DNA of 64,000 nt from Neoarius graeffei (GCF_027579695.1 NC_083587.1:6450001-6514000), one strand, 5' to 3'. Counted from the first letter of the stretch, positions 49,484 to 60,010 are shown. A program made the numbers and translations. The notes: generated from the sequence alone by a model not told the origin.

Positions 49484-52113
49484 TACCCCCACCGCCTGAC
49501 TCAGGCCGGGCAGCCGTCTGGCCCGCAGCTGACTCCCCCCCCCTTGATGGGAGAGGAAGTCCGCCACGACCATCTGCGCCCCCGGCCGGTGGATCACCTT
49601 GAAGTTAAAGGGTTGGAGTGCCAGATACCAATGGGTGATCCGCACATTGGCATCCTTCATGTGGTGGAGCCACTGGAGGGGCGCGTGGTCCGAAAAGAGG
49701 GTGAAAGGGCGTCCCAGCAGGTAGTACCGGAGGGCGAGGACCGCCCACTTGATCGCCAGGCACTCCTTCTCGATGGTACTGTAGCGCCCCTCATGCACCG
49801 ACAGCTTGCGACTAATGTACAATACGAGGCGATCCTCCCCCTCCACCTGCTGGGACAAAACAGCCCCAGCCCTCTGTCCGACACATCCGTCTGCAACATA
49901 AAGGGGAGAGAAAAGTCAGGGGAGTGTAAAGGTGGCCCCCCACACAGTGCAGCCTTAAACTTAGAAAAAGCCCGCTGGCATTGCTCTGTCCACTGGACCG
50001 GATCTGGTGCCCCCTTTTTAGTCAGATCAGTCAGCGGGCTGGTGACGTCCGAATAATTAGGTATAAACCTACGATAATAGCCAGCCAGCCCCAGGAACTG
50101 TCTCACCCCCTTTTTGGTCTTGGGCCTCGGGCAGGCCGCAATCGCTGCAGTCTTGTTAATTTGGGAACGCACCTGCCCGTTGCCCAAGTGGAAGCCCAGA
50201 TACCGTACTTCCACCTGCCCAATCGCACACTTTTTCGGGTTGGCCGTGAGACCCGCCCGCCTCAGCGACCTAAGGACGGCCCTCAGGTGTTGTAGGTGCC
50301 GCAGCCAGTCATTACTATAAATAATGATATCGTCTAAGTACGCGGCCGCATAGGTGGCGTGGGGGCGGAGGACCCTGTCCATCAGCCGCTGAAACGTAGC
50401 GGGTGCCCCAAACAGCCCAAAAGGAAGTGTGACGAACTGGTGTGGAAAAGGCCTTTTTTCACGGGATAATGGAGTCAAGGGGATCTGCCAATAATCCTTT
50501 GTTAAATCCAGTGTCGAGTAAAAACGAGCCGTGCCTAGCCGATCGAGCAACTCATCAATATGAGGCATGGGGTACGCATCGAATTTAGACACCGCGTTGA
50601 CTTTTCTATAGTCCACACAGAACCGGACCGACCCGTCGGCCTTGGGTACCAAGACCACCGGGCTGCTCCAGTCACTGTGGGACTCCTCGACGATGCCCAT
50701 TTCGAGCATGGCCTCGAGTTCTTCCCGAACCACCTTTTTCTTGTGTTCGGGTAACCTGTAAGGGCGGCTACGCACTACCACCCCCGGGAGCGTCTCAATG
50801 TGGTGCTCTATGAGGTTAGTGTGGCCAGGCAGGGGTGAGAACACGTCCGAAAACTCGGTCTGCAACTGGGCAACCGCGAGTTGGGTCGGGGAGAGGTGGT
50901 CTCCACAGGGGACCGGAGAGGGACATGATGCTAATGTTCCTTTTTGAACCTCCGGCCCCAGCTCCGCCTTCTCCGGAACCACCGACACCAACGCCACAGG
51001 GACCTCCTCGTTCCAGAGTTTGAGTAGGTTGAGGTGGTAAATCTGTAGCGCCCCACCCCTGTCCGTTCGCTTCACCTCATAGTCGACGTCCCCGACTCGC
51101 CGTGTGACCTCAAAGGGTCCTTGCCACTTGGCGACTAATTTAGAGCTCGATGTGGGCAACAGTACGAGTACTTTCTCTCCCGGTGCAAACTCTCTAAGGT
51201 GCGTACCCTTGTCGTACAGGCGGGTTTGCCGTTCTTGGGCCTGCCGCAAATTCTCCTGGGTTAGGTGTGTGAGTGTGTGGAGTTTTGCGCGCAGGTCAAT
51301 AACGTATTGAATTTCATTTTTGCTTGGTGAAGGTCCCTCCTCCCAATTTTCTCACAGCACATCTAAAATGCCACGCGGCTTACGCCCATATAATAATTCA
51401 AACGGGGAGAAGCCCGTGGAGGCTTGGGGGACCTCTCGCACTGCAAAGAGCAAGGGTTCAAGCCATTTATCCCAGTTACACATGTCCTCACTTACAAATT
51501 TTTTAATTATGTTTTTAAGGGTGCGATTAAACCGTTCCACTAAACCGTCTGTTTGTGGGTGATACACGCTGGTGCGGATCGGCTTAATACCTAATATCCC
51601 ATACAGTTCGTTCAGTGTTCGTGACATAAACGAGGTGCCTTGATCAGTCAGAATCTCTTTCGGGATTCCAACTCGGGACATGACGCGGAAGAGCGCCTCC
51701 GCAATACTGCGTGCTGAGATATTGCGAAGAGGCACGGCTTCCGGGTATCGCGTTGCATAGTCCACCAGAACTAATATAAAGCGGTACCCTCGTGCTGACT
51801 GATCTAATGGCCCGAAGAGATCCATCCGAATTCTTTCGAACGGGGTCTCGATTAATGGTAGAGGGCGCAAAGGCGCTTTTAGAATGGCCGCTGGATTTAC
51901 TAACTGGCATTCGCGGCACGCCGTACACCACCTACGGACATCGCCGCGAATCCCCGGCTAATAGAATTGGGCCATTATTCGGGCTCGTGTTTTATCCTGC
52001 CCTAAGTGTCCAGCCATGGGATTAAAGTGAGCTGCCTGGAATACCAATTCCCGGCAGCTCTTCGGAATTAAAAGCTGCGTGACTCGCTCTTTAGTTTGAG
52101 TGTCCTGCTTCAC
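49460..52113 (-). pseudogene. Gmr1-like Pol (integrase, reverse transcriptase, RNase H), copy 2
   Basis: It is in the Gag frame. The integrase zinc region and core (HFNPMAGHLGQDKT, VLVDYATRYPEA, LTDQGTSFMS, GLVERFNRTLKN) precede reverse transcriptase (FCVDYRKVNAVS, active site AAAYLDDIIIYS near 50340) and RNase H (LYISRKLSVHEGRYSTIEKE, LFSDHAPLQWL). Stops occur near 51962 (TAG for tryptophan) and at 51352 (TGA for arginine). A small in-frame deletion removes codons near 50450, and a frameshift lies near 49860 in RNase H. Confidence 0.94.
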
Positions 52114-53730
52114 TCAGTATAATCTATCCTTCATAATCGCGAAGTAGGGGAAGGATGGGGTGGCATTCGGCTGGAGCGTTTGACCATCGATTACTCTCAC
52201 TTGGTCAAACGCATGCTGCAGAGTCTTGTCTCGCGACTGCTCTAATGGGAAATCCGCGAGGGATTCCCCAATAGTGAGAGGAGGAGCCGGCGGCTCCTCA
52301 CTCTGATGCGGAGATGACGTAGACGGCTCTGTGACAGCTGCTCCCACCAAAGCGACACCGGGACCTCCCCCTGTCAAATGGCAGGACCCACTCTTTACTA
52401 GGCGTGCCATTAAACCCCGAAATCCCGGCCAATCAGTCCCCAAAATTAAAGAGTGGGTAAGGCGAGGATTAACCGCCGCCTTCACTATAAATTTCTCCCC
52501 TCTGAAAATAATGTGGACCGACACCAAAGGGTAGCGGTGAACATCCCCATGCACACACAACACCTTCACCCCTTGTGCTCCCCCCAATGCCTTGTCTTGA
52601 ACCAGGCTTTGGCGAATTGAGGTCTGATTACAACCAGAATCCACCAACGCCTGATATGTAGCCCCTTGGATACTCACCGGTATGCGATACGCTCCGGCCT
52701 GATCGAGGGCGTCCTCTGGCGCATCGGGGATCCGAACCACCGCGCCCACCTCCATCGCTGTGCACTGCTGTTGAAGGTGGCCCGGCTCCCCGCAGCGCCA
52801 GCAAACCGGCCCGGGCTTTCCCTCTGCACCGGTGATCTGGGGCTCACTCACCTGAGGTGGGGGAGAGACAGACACAGAAGGGAGAAACGGGAAGGCATCA
52901 CGGGTGCGGCGGGCCGGCTGGGGTGGCACCGGCCCCTGCCTCTGCGGTGGGGGAACGGGGAGAGGACGGGACACAGGAGGAGGGGGAGAGAGAGAGAGAG
53001 AAGAGGAGGGAAGAGAAGATGCCATCTGCTGTCCTGCCGCCGGGACAGCCGCCAGATGATCCTCCGCCAGCTCAATTGCCTGATCCAGCGACGCCGGGCA
53101 GTGGCACTGGACCCACTCTGCGGTTCCTGCTGGTAAACGCGTGACGAACTGTTCCAGTACCACCTGGTCGATGAGTCCCTCGGCGTCGCAACTGTCGGCC
53201 CTCAACCACTGCCAGCAGGCGTCCCGGAGTTGCTGGCCAAACGCAAACGGCCGGCCTACTTCCTCCAAGCGCAGAGCGCGGAAACGCTGATGTTGTTGCT
53301 CCGGGGTGCGTCCCACCCGCTGGAGGACGGCCCGGCAAAGGTCTGCGTAGGCCAGCCGGTGGTCGGCGGGGAGCTGTAGCGCGGCCAGCTGCGCCTCTCC
53401 TGTTAGCAGGGGGAGGAGGCGCGCCGTGCGCTGTTCCACCGGCCACCCCGAGGTCTCTGCTACCTGCTCAAAGAGCGTGAAGAATGCCTCAGGGTCGTCC
53501 TGCGGGCCCATCTTCGTGAGGGTGAGGGGGGAAGGGCCCGCAGCGGTGGAGATGGTGGACCCCGCCGACGCAAGGAGGTGCCGGAACACCCGACGAGCTT
53601 CCTGTTGTGCCAGCACCAGGGCCTCAAACCGTTGTTCTTGCTCCTTTCGCAGGGTGAGCAGCACCTGGTGCTAGCTCTGTTGGGCCGTGGCGAGGGCGTG
53701 GATCAGGTCGGCGAAGGTGGAGGACTCCAT
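52114..53730 (-). pseudogene. Gmr1-like Gag with SCAN-like region and protease, broken
   Basis: It starts at ATG 53730 (MESSTFADLIHALATAQQ) and meets a TAG at 53673. The following region (DPEAFFTLFEQVAETSGW, LLPLLTGEAQLAALQLP, LIDQVVLEQFVTRLPAGTAE) has the pattern of the SCAN domain, which is known to derive from Gmr1-like Gag. A zinc knuckle CWRCGEPGHLQQQC follows at about 52750-52791, then protease YQALVDSGCNQTSI and SLILGTDWPGF. The frame ends at TGA 52114 but continues in phase into Pol, so Gag and Pol were one polyprotein. Confidence 0.92.
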
Positions 53731-53755
53731 GGGGCTGTTGTCTTCTGTGCTCGGG

Positions 53756-53773
53756 TCCCGGGTTTCGGCACCA
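53756..53773 (-). other. Primer binding site for tRNA-Phe
   Basis: On the minus strand TGGTGCCGAAACCCGGGA is the exact complement of the 3' 18 bases of vertebrate tRNA-Phe with CCA, from memory of that tRNA. One base separates it from the LTR. Confidence 0.88.
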
Positions 53774-53774
53774 C

Positions 53775-54088
53775 TGTAGCAGTCCTTGTAGGTGGGTGGA
53801 GCACAGAAGGACGGCAGGACAGAACTGATTTCACAAACTCTCTTTTATTCAGCTTTTCAGCATTAAATATATATTCCCACACACTCAGACACACGCACAC
53901 ACATCAGCCGTCTGGTTGTGGAGAGAGAGCTCCCTCTGCTCTCGCTCTCTCTCCTTAAATAGGGCGCGGTCACTGGGAAGACACACAAACACATTAATTA
54001 ACAACAGGTGTAGTGATTCTGCCACTTAACTTCCCTGACTCTGCCCTCCTGTCACAGACTGATGCTAGGACACGCCCCCGCTGCCACA
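53775..54088 (-). repeat. 5' LTR, Gmr1-like copy 2
   Basis: 314 bp and almost identical to the 3' LTR, indicating a relatively recent insertion. Confidence 0.95.
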
Positions 54089-55422
54089 TATGCAAACAGC
54101 TGTTTTTATCTGTGGGTTTTTTATACAATGTCGTAAAAAGTTTCCCATCTTTACGTTTAACCCAAGTATCAAGGAAATGTATCTGACTTTTATCATATTC
54201 CAAGCTGAATGTAATAGTGTCCACTAAGCTGTTCATGTAATGGTGGAATTCTTTTAATTGTTCTTCTGTGCCTTTCCAGATCATCAATATAGCGTTTAAA
54301 GATCAATATATTGTCAATAAATGGGTTGTTTGTATGTACATGTTTGTATTCCAAGAAACCCATAAACAAATTAGCGTAATCAGGGGCAAATGTGACACCC
54401 ATCGCTGTCCCCCTCACCTGAAGAAAAAAGTCATTATTGAACAAGAAATAATTCTTGGTTAAAACCAATTTCGCCATTTCAGTTAGAAAATCAGTTGGTG
54501 GGGAACATTGAGGGCGAGTGTTTAAAAAAAACTGCAGCGCCGCAAGACCAATATCATGAGGGATATTGGTATAAAGGCTAGTAACGTCCATGGTGATTAA
54601 AAATGTTTCACTTTCCCCTAAATCAGCTTGTGTCAGTGTTTCAATGAAATCCCCAGTGTCTCTGAGATAAGAGGGTAAAGCTTCCACAAGGGGTCTTAAG
54701 TACGCATCAACGAACTTCGAGAGGGGTTCAGTTAATGAGCCTATGCTCGACACAATTGGGTGACCTGTGGGAAATGTATTAAAGGGTTTATGTACTTTAG
54801 GTAATATATAAATGACAGGGATGATTGGGTTATCTGAGGAAAGAAATTTCCTCTCTTGTGTACTAAGATAACCCTTCTCCAATGCATCATTAAGGAAAAT
54901 ATCAATTTCCCTCTTATAAGATGCTGTGGGGTTATTATGTAACTTTTTGTAAGAGTCAGCAACCGACAATTGTCTAAGTACTTGTTCATAATCAGAACGA
55001 TTCATGCTGACTAGACCCCCTCCTTTATCAGCACTCTTGAATATGATATGATTGTTCTTAGACAGGGATGACAGCGAGCTTAATTGTTCTTTGGTGCAAT
55101 TACGCCTCTTCGATGTAACAGATGCAGACAAATACATGGACTCGATATCCCTATCTACCAACTTACAGAAGGTGTCAATGGCTGCATTGTTCACTGGTGC
55201 TGTGAATGTGCTCTTTGATCTGAATGCAGTCACAGATGTCATCTCTGTGGTGACAGTAGGCAGTGTGGAAACAATTCTGTCCTTATGAAAAAAATATTTG
55301 AGTTTGATGGCACGGTAGAATTTGAAAAGTTCAACTTTCATTTGAAAAGGGTTGGCCACAGGGATTGGAACAAAGGAAAGTCCTTTATTGAGAAGACTTA
55401 TCTCGTCCTGGTCAAAGTTCAC
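54089..55422 (-). pseudogene. Penelope-like reverse transcriptase
   Basis: Motifs in order are FKSADKGGGLVSM, PVIYILPKVHKP, FLITMDVTSLYTNIPHDIGL, VRGTAMGVTFAPDYANLFMG and the active site KRYIDD near 54305-54325. It then shifts frame into KGTEEQLKEFHHYMNSL and continues to KKPTDKNSCLH at the gypsy insertion. A start codon upstream is not clear; the open block begins at 55422. This enzyme group is related to telomerase reverse transcriptase. Confidence 0.93.
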
Positions 55423-55424
55423 AT

Positions 55425-56323
55425 CTGAGAGATTGAATAGTAGTTCACATACCTCCTGTCCCTGTTGCTCTGCCTCGTTGGAATGTTGTAAGACCTGGCT
55501 GATCGAGATCTTGTGTCCACTCTTGCTTCTCCTGCCCCTCCTGCCCTGTGCACGGACTGCGAGGTCAGCTGGCGTGGCCGTATATCTCCACGAGCGTGTG
55601 ATGGGTCTAAAAAATCCCCGTCGGAGTCGGAGGGCAGTTCGGAAGTGCTGGACTCAGATGTTGGCGCGTCTCTAGAATGGATGCGCCTATGCGTTGGATC
55701 CTTGTTTTCTTTTAGCCAAGGGTACATGTTGTCATTTTTATAATCCAAGGTGTCTCTTTTAAATTTAGCCAGTTTTCTTTTTTCAGTTCCTTTTCATATC
55801 TTTCAGTCAAAGTCTTGATTTCCTCCTTAAACTTGGACAGGTCTTTTGAAGACATGACTGACTGGAGCTGTGTTGACAGGCTGTCCATCTCCGCGCTAAT
55901 GAGTGCCAGTTGCTTATGTGCGTGTTCGATGATAAGGACTGTGAGGTCCAAGGAAGCCTTGTTAAGGATCCGGCACCACTGCTGGCAAAACTCTGGGTCT
56001 TGACGGCCCAGAGTTGGTGGCTTCTGAATACATAGTCCTGGAGGAATCCTCTTAGCGCACATATACTCACTCAGTATTGTGCCATGTAAGACATAGCGAG
56101 TTTTCTTGAGCGACAACTGTTTAAATTTACAATTTAAATCCGCTGTTGTAGCAGCTGTTGAGAAACTTTCAGTGAGAGCAGTCCGTGGAAAAAGTATATT
56201 CTCAATATCTGCTTCTAAGAAGGTGTGCGTTTGCGCATAATTGTCCGTAAGACTGTTAATTTCGGCAAAATTGGCCTTCGTAAACCATCTACTAAAGATG
56301 GTTGCAGCAGAATACCCAAACAA
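55425..56323 (-). pseudogene. Penelope-like N-terminal region
   Basis: A 203-codon block (56323-55712) is rich in predicted helix (IEHAHKQLALISAEMDSLST, EEIKTLTERYEKELKK). A serine-rich, charged block follows in another frame to about 55440. These look like the N-terminal part of the element protein, broken by a frameshift near 55715. Confidence 0.6.
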
Positions 56324-56331
56324 TCAGTAAA

Positions 56332-57090
56332 CGTGCTTTCCAATGGAGGTACCGCACCTTTAAATTTGATACCTGGTGGGTGCGTAAGTTCCAATAGAAT
56401 AACTAGAAACAAACAAAAGGAACTCGCACACCTATATGCCGATGTAATAATGTACTTTTATTACATATTAAAACAACCAAAAAAGTGCTACCCAAGTGAA
56501 AAGTGCAAACGTTTCGGTCACAATCAGACCATCCTCAGTGCAAACATTAAAAATAAAGACACACCCATATATAGACAAGGCCACGTACACGGAAGACAGG
56601 TAGTAGGCCTACAACCAAACTTGAATACAGGTTAGGGTGCATGGATAAAGACATCCTATCATCAGTACCGTTCCTGTTATGATTTAACTAATGACATAAT
56701 TTATGACATGTATCATGACTATAAATTATGTCATTAGTTAAATCATAACAGGAACGGTACTGATGATAGGATGTCTTTATCCATGCACCCTAACCTGTAT
56801 TCAAGTTTGGTTGTAGGCCTACTACCTGTCTTCCGTGTACGTGGCCTTGTCTATATATGGATGTGTCTTTATTTTTAATGTTTGCACTGAGGATGGTCTG
56901 ATTGTGACCGAAACGTTTGCACTTTTCACTTGGGTAGCACTTTTTTGGTTGTTTTAATATGTAATAAAAGTACATTATTACATCGGCATATAGGTGTACG
57001 AGTTCCTTTTGTTTGTTTCTAGTTATTCTATTGGAACTTACGCACCCACCAGGTATCAAATTTAAAGGCGAGGTACCTCCATTGGAAAGC
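56332..57090. repeat. Penelope pseudo-LTRs as a 370-bp inverted repeat
   Basis: Arms at about 56332-56705 and 56722-57090 are near-perfect inverse copies around a 16-bp centre. The left arm contains a pseudo-LTR in the same orientation as the 3' copy; the right arm contains an inverted one. Such mixed direct and inverted terminal copies are typical of Penelope elements. Confidence 0.88.
56887..56914 (+). ncRNA. Hammerhead-ribozyme-like core in the pseudo-LTR
   Basis: CTGAGGA, then a GGTC/GACC stem around TGATTGT, then GAAAC resemble the CUGANGA and GAAA core of hammerhead ribozymes, which are known in Penelope elements. The same sequence lies in sense orientation on the minus strand of both direct copies (near 47988 and 56530). 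Stems I and III are not clear, and an unpaired U sits at the start of stem II. Confidence 0.4.
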
Positions 57091-57239
57091 AGCCTTATCC
57101 ACCTCTGCCATGATGCCCCCCCATCCCTGCTTTTTAACCCAAGCATTAACCCGCTCTTTTGTTGCCATCACTTGTGTTTAGGAGGTGTGTTCCACACAAA
57201 AAGAAAAGTCAAGGGCTGGATCGATGAAAATGGTCTCAC

Positions 57240-57450
57240 TTGATGCATCTAAAATGACAACAATATGTGTAGATGGATCAAAAATTATCCCCTTAAAGCC
57301 AGGAACTCCAAAATTAACTCATTTGGGGATGGTTCAGCACTATTGCTGACCTTTCCCGCATGTGAGAAATAAAGCTTATTATAAGCTTTATTTCAGTGTG
57401 TGATACATTGGGGTCAAGGCAGTTTAAGATCTGTAAGGGAGGTCTGACAT
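57240..57450 (+). repeat. Dispersed repeat, copy 2
   Basis: It shares TTAACTCATTTGGGGATGGTT and flanks with copy 1 (2185-3060), followed by a palindromic AAAGCTTATTATAAGCTTT and an inverted match to about 2770-2830. Confidence 0.6.
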
Positions 57451-57816
57451 ACAGCATAACTAACATACTGACATCTATTTGTCATCTTTTAGCTAAACTT
57501 TATCTACATTCAACAGCATTACTCAACTTACACAGTTTGTTTGGGAAAAAAACTGTCTAAAGTCTTTAGCCTCTTGGCTGGTTTGCTGAACATACAGAAG
57601 CGCTGCCCAGATCTGAATCACACCAAAGATACTCATACAATATTTGGAGCCAATTCTATTTTTTCCAAGTCACACCAGAGTGCTCTCCCTTTAAAAGCTA
57701 GGTATATCATAATCTCGCAAGATTTGGAGAGTGCAATGTTTTCCCAGGTGCTGGGCGGAAGTAGCCTGGGCCCGCCCATCCTAAGCGTGACGCAACACGA
57801 GGGCCTGTTGCGAGCT

Positions 57817-58329
57817 TAGTCTGGCCAGGCAAGCTATCTACAGTTCTTCCAAGCTCCCGAAAAATAGGGAGTCAATCAACTTTGAGCATCTCCAATGGCC
57901 CTGGGTAGAGGCGTGTTCAAGGCAGTGACGTAGTAGAACTGCGACCGGAAGCCATAGATTGTTTACAGAATCTATGCCGGAAGTGCTTCATTCACTAGAA
58001 ACATTACCAACATGGAGCAAGTTCTCATTGAAAACGGAGCAAAGAGCAGCCCTGGAGGTATTTATTGAAAGGAAGGACGTTTTCGCCTTGCTCCTGACCG
58101 GCTTCGGTAAGAGTTTAATCTACCAGTTAGCCCCGTCGCGTCACATACGTCAGAGGAAAGAGTGATGTGATTGGTTTAAGCTTCGTCACAGCCTTTTCTG
58201 GCTTTGACCAGTAGCAAACTGAGGCATTTCAGGGAGGCGGGTCAACCATGCACTTTGGGAAACGGTTGGGCTTAATATCTTTGCCAGACCAAATGCTTGC
58301 AGAGCTTTGAAGTCGCATTAGCCAGACTA
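57817..58329 (+). mobile_element. Small element carrying a RecQ-like helicase N-terminal fragment
   Basis: The ends TAGTCTGGCCA and TAGCCAGACTA are inverse to each other apart from one base. Inside, on the plus strand at 57959-58165, a frame reads LKTEQRAALEVFIERKDVF then LLTGFGKSLIYQLAP, a Q-motif-like helix and Walker A of an SF2/RecQ-type helicase. The frame then stops, so the rest of the helicase is missing. Helicase-bearing DNA transposons (for example AcademH) exist in fish; assignment here is a guess. No clear target duplication is seen. Confidence 0.55.
57959..58165 (+). pseudogene. RecQ/SF2 helicase N-terminal fragment
   Basis: 68 codons with an intact Walker A (TGFGKS) where ATP would bind, preceded by the glutamine of a Q-motif-like segment (TEQRAAL). 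No DExH box or later motifs remain, so there is no enzyme activity. It may be the first exon of a former transposon gene. Confidence 0.65.
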
Positions 58330-59102
58330 GGGCGGAAGCAGCACACGCTTAATGAGGAGGCGGAAATGGGAGTGAAGTCCGTGCAGTTAATGGACTTAAA
58401 AGAGGTTAGAAACTGATTATAACGTTATACTTACATGAGTGCATGCTTGTTTGTCAAGAGAATGAAAGGTAAGAAAATTATACTTTTCAAAACTCTCCTG
58501 GGGGAGAAAAGTGCATGAAGGACATGTTCAGCTGGCCAAGGGTCTGATGCGCGGCTGAAACGATAAAAACCGGGGATCCCAATTAACTGCAAACCGGTTC
58601 AGATTTATACAATTAAAGAGTTTTTGAATTGTTGATTTTGTTCTCTCAGTTACTAAAGGTTATGGGATTCCTGTATCAGGCATGAGAGAGCTCAGAGTGA
58701 AAAATCTGAAGCAATACTCTGGTCTTGAATTTTAATCTAATAACAATGAAAGGGAAGTCTGAAATCAGATTTTGAGCTGAAAAATATCATGCCTGAATAT
58801 TGTGTAGTCGAAAATGTGCTTATCCATGGAAATTCATTCTCCCATGCAACCTGGTGTTTGCATTCATATAAACCCGGTTGTTTGTCGCAGATTTGTCTCC
58901 AACCTACCCGTTATTTTTGTAATAGTTAAATTTGCAATTTGCATACGGTGCCTAGGATTGGGAGTCTCCAGTCAGCTCGACCAATCAGAAGGCGCAACCG
59001 CCTCCAGTGATCGCAGACATTTGGAAGATGGCGAAGCTCTCCTCATGTCTCAGCAAGGACCCGCTGGCAATGCTCCACCTGCAGCAAGGGACCAGCCACT
59101 GG
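58330..59102. other. No gene recognised
   Basis: No coding, RNA or repeat feature that I can support. Confidence 0.4.
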
Positions 59103-59164
59103 TTTTAAAGGGAGAGCCCTCTGACCCCAGAGCCCTCTGACCCCAGAGCCCTCTCCCTTTAAAA
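59103..59164. repeat. Short hairpin with a tandem CCCTCTGACCCCAGAG unit
   Basis: TTTTAAAGGGAGAG (59103-59116) and its inverse CTCTCCCTTTAAAA (59151-59164) enclose two copies of a 16-bp unit. The right arm plus AGCT repeats at 57683-57700. Confidence 0.7.
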
Positions 59165-59177
59165 GCTACACTGTTAA

Positions 59178-59455
59178 ATATTTTCCTGTAAAATAACAGT
59201 AAAGAACTGGCAGCAGGGTTGCCATTATGTTACTGTAAAATAATTTTTTTTTTTACTGTCACTAAAGTTTATGGTTTTGTACTGTTAATGAAAAATACAG
59301 TATGGGCCTTTTTTATTACTTTCCTGTATAAAAACAGTAAACAACTGCAGCAGATTTGCCAATACATTACTGTAAATTTAACATTTTTACTGTCACTAAA
59401 GTGTGCAGTTTTGTACTTTTATTGAAAAATAGTGTTCACTGTTTTTTTATTACTT
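59178..59455. repeat. Two-copy tandem repeat of about 140 bp
   Basis: TTTCCTGTA...ACAGTAAA...TTGCCA...TTACTGTAAA...TTTTACTGTCACTAAAGT is followed by a second diverged copy in the same orientation. TTACTGT-type motifs dominate. Confidence 0.7.
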
Positions 59456-59744
59456 TTGCAATACTTTAGTCAAGTAATTTATTTGAAAATACATTCAGTC
59501 TTCACAAAATCTACAAACAACAAAATATGCTTTGTGAATTTAGAACAGATCAGCATGTAATTGCAACGTGAAAAAAAAAAACACAGCTTCTTAATGCACT
59601 TTGACTTTTATTTTAACATGTATTTAGAATCTTCACATTCAGACTGTGCCTTCTAATTTTATATATATATAAAAAACTTTGGCTTTTTGCTGAAAATAGT
59701 GCAATAAAGGAACAAGGCATTCAGACTTGGAAATATTGACTTGA

Positions 59745-60010
59745 AACAATATGTATAGATAGATCATCATTACATCCTTAAAACCGACAACTCCGAAATT
59801 AACTCAGTCGGGGATGGTTCAGCACTATTGCTGACCTTCCCCACATATGAGAAAACTTTAAGCCATAAAACAATGGAGGTGGGCTCAGATCTCTGAAGGG
59901 CTATATGAACAAGAATGTTCTCTGAGGTAGGCCTTAAGGTACCCTTTAATATGGTTTATGGATACAGTGAATCATTTTATCCAAGCCTGAGCTATGGATA
60001 AAATGATTTA
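59745..60010 (+). repeat. Dispersed repeat, copy 3
   Basis: The first part matches 2190-2330 in the same orientation. The second part (59880-60000) is the inverse of 2608-2720, including GGTACCTTAAGGCCTACC in reverse. The junction is near 59875. Confidence 0.65.

Larger units (their letters stand above)
49170..54088 (-). mobile_element. Gmr1-like Ty3/gypsy element, copy 2, near full length
   Basis: Two LTRs flank a single long Gag-Pol frame. The insertion duplicates ATGC (49166-49169, 54090-54093), possibly 5 bp with one mismatch. It sits inside the Penelope coding region. It is the most complete of the three copies here. Confidence 0.95.
47867..57091 (-). mobile_element. Penelope-like element, split by a gypsy element
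   Basis: It inserted into the SINE and duplicated GCCTTATCCACCT (47854-47866, 57092-57104). The minus-strand order is an inverted and a direct terminal repeat copy, an N-terminal coiled-coil region, reverse transcriptase, GIY-YIG endonuclease and a downstream direct repeat. This is the Neptune/Poseidon type of layout. A Gmr1-like element at 49170-54088 interrupts the coding region after reverse transcriptase. Confidence 0.92.
47708..57120 (-). mobile_element. tRNA-derived SINE (second type) split by a Penelope-like element
   Basis: The SINE reads on the minus strand from GGGGGCATCATGGCAGAGG (57120 downward) and continues after the split with the box-B-like GGGTTCGATTCC (about 47829), ending in a poly(A) tail (47708-47712). 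A 15-bp duplication CCATCCCTGCTTTTT flanks it in the SET exon (47693-47707, 57121-57135). The SINE body is only about 190 bp; the rest of this span is the later insertion. Confidence 0.88.
41385..57168 (-). pseudogene. KMT5A/SETD8-like SET-domain gene split by two insertion events
   Basis: Three minus-strand blocks join in one frame: 57168-57121 (starting MATKERVNAWVKKQGW), 47692-47534 (ending TEFEGKGRG) and 41795-41385 (starting IITTRIFEAGE, stop at 41385). The protein would be near 205 residues. It shows SET features: GKGRG at the start, CIDAHSD, GRLINHSKKKANIK and the terminal FATRD...DYG-like IHFLATRTLLVHEEVLFDYG. This matches KMT5A-type lysine methyltransferases, which methylate histone H4. 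The TAA before ATG 57168 and an acceptor-like CACAAG nearby leave open an upstream exon. A gypsy insertion (duplicating CCCTC) and a SINE (duplicating 15 bp) interrupt it. Remaining codons are undamaged, so both hits may be recent. It could be a retrocopy rather than the main gene. Confidence 0.85.

Noticed and set aside
56790-57146. 118-codon frame in the inverted pseudo-LTR
   Set aside because: The same peptide appears in each pseudo-LTR copy and ends in terminal-repeat sequence; it is non-coding repeat.
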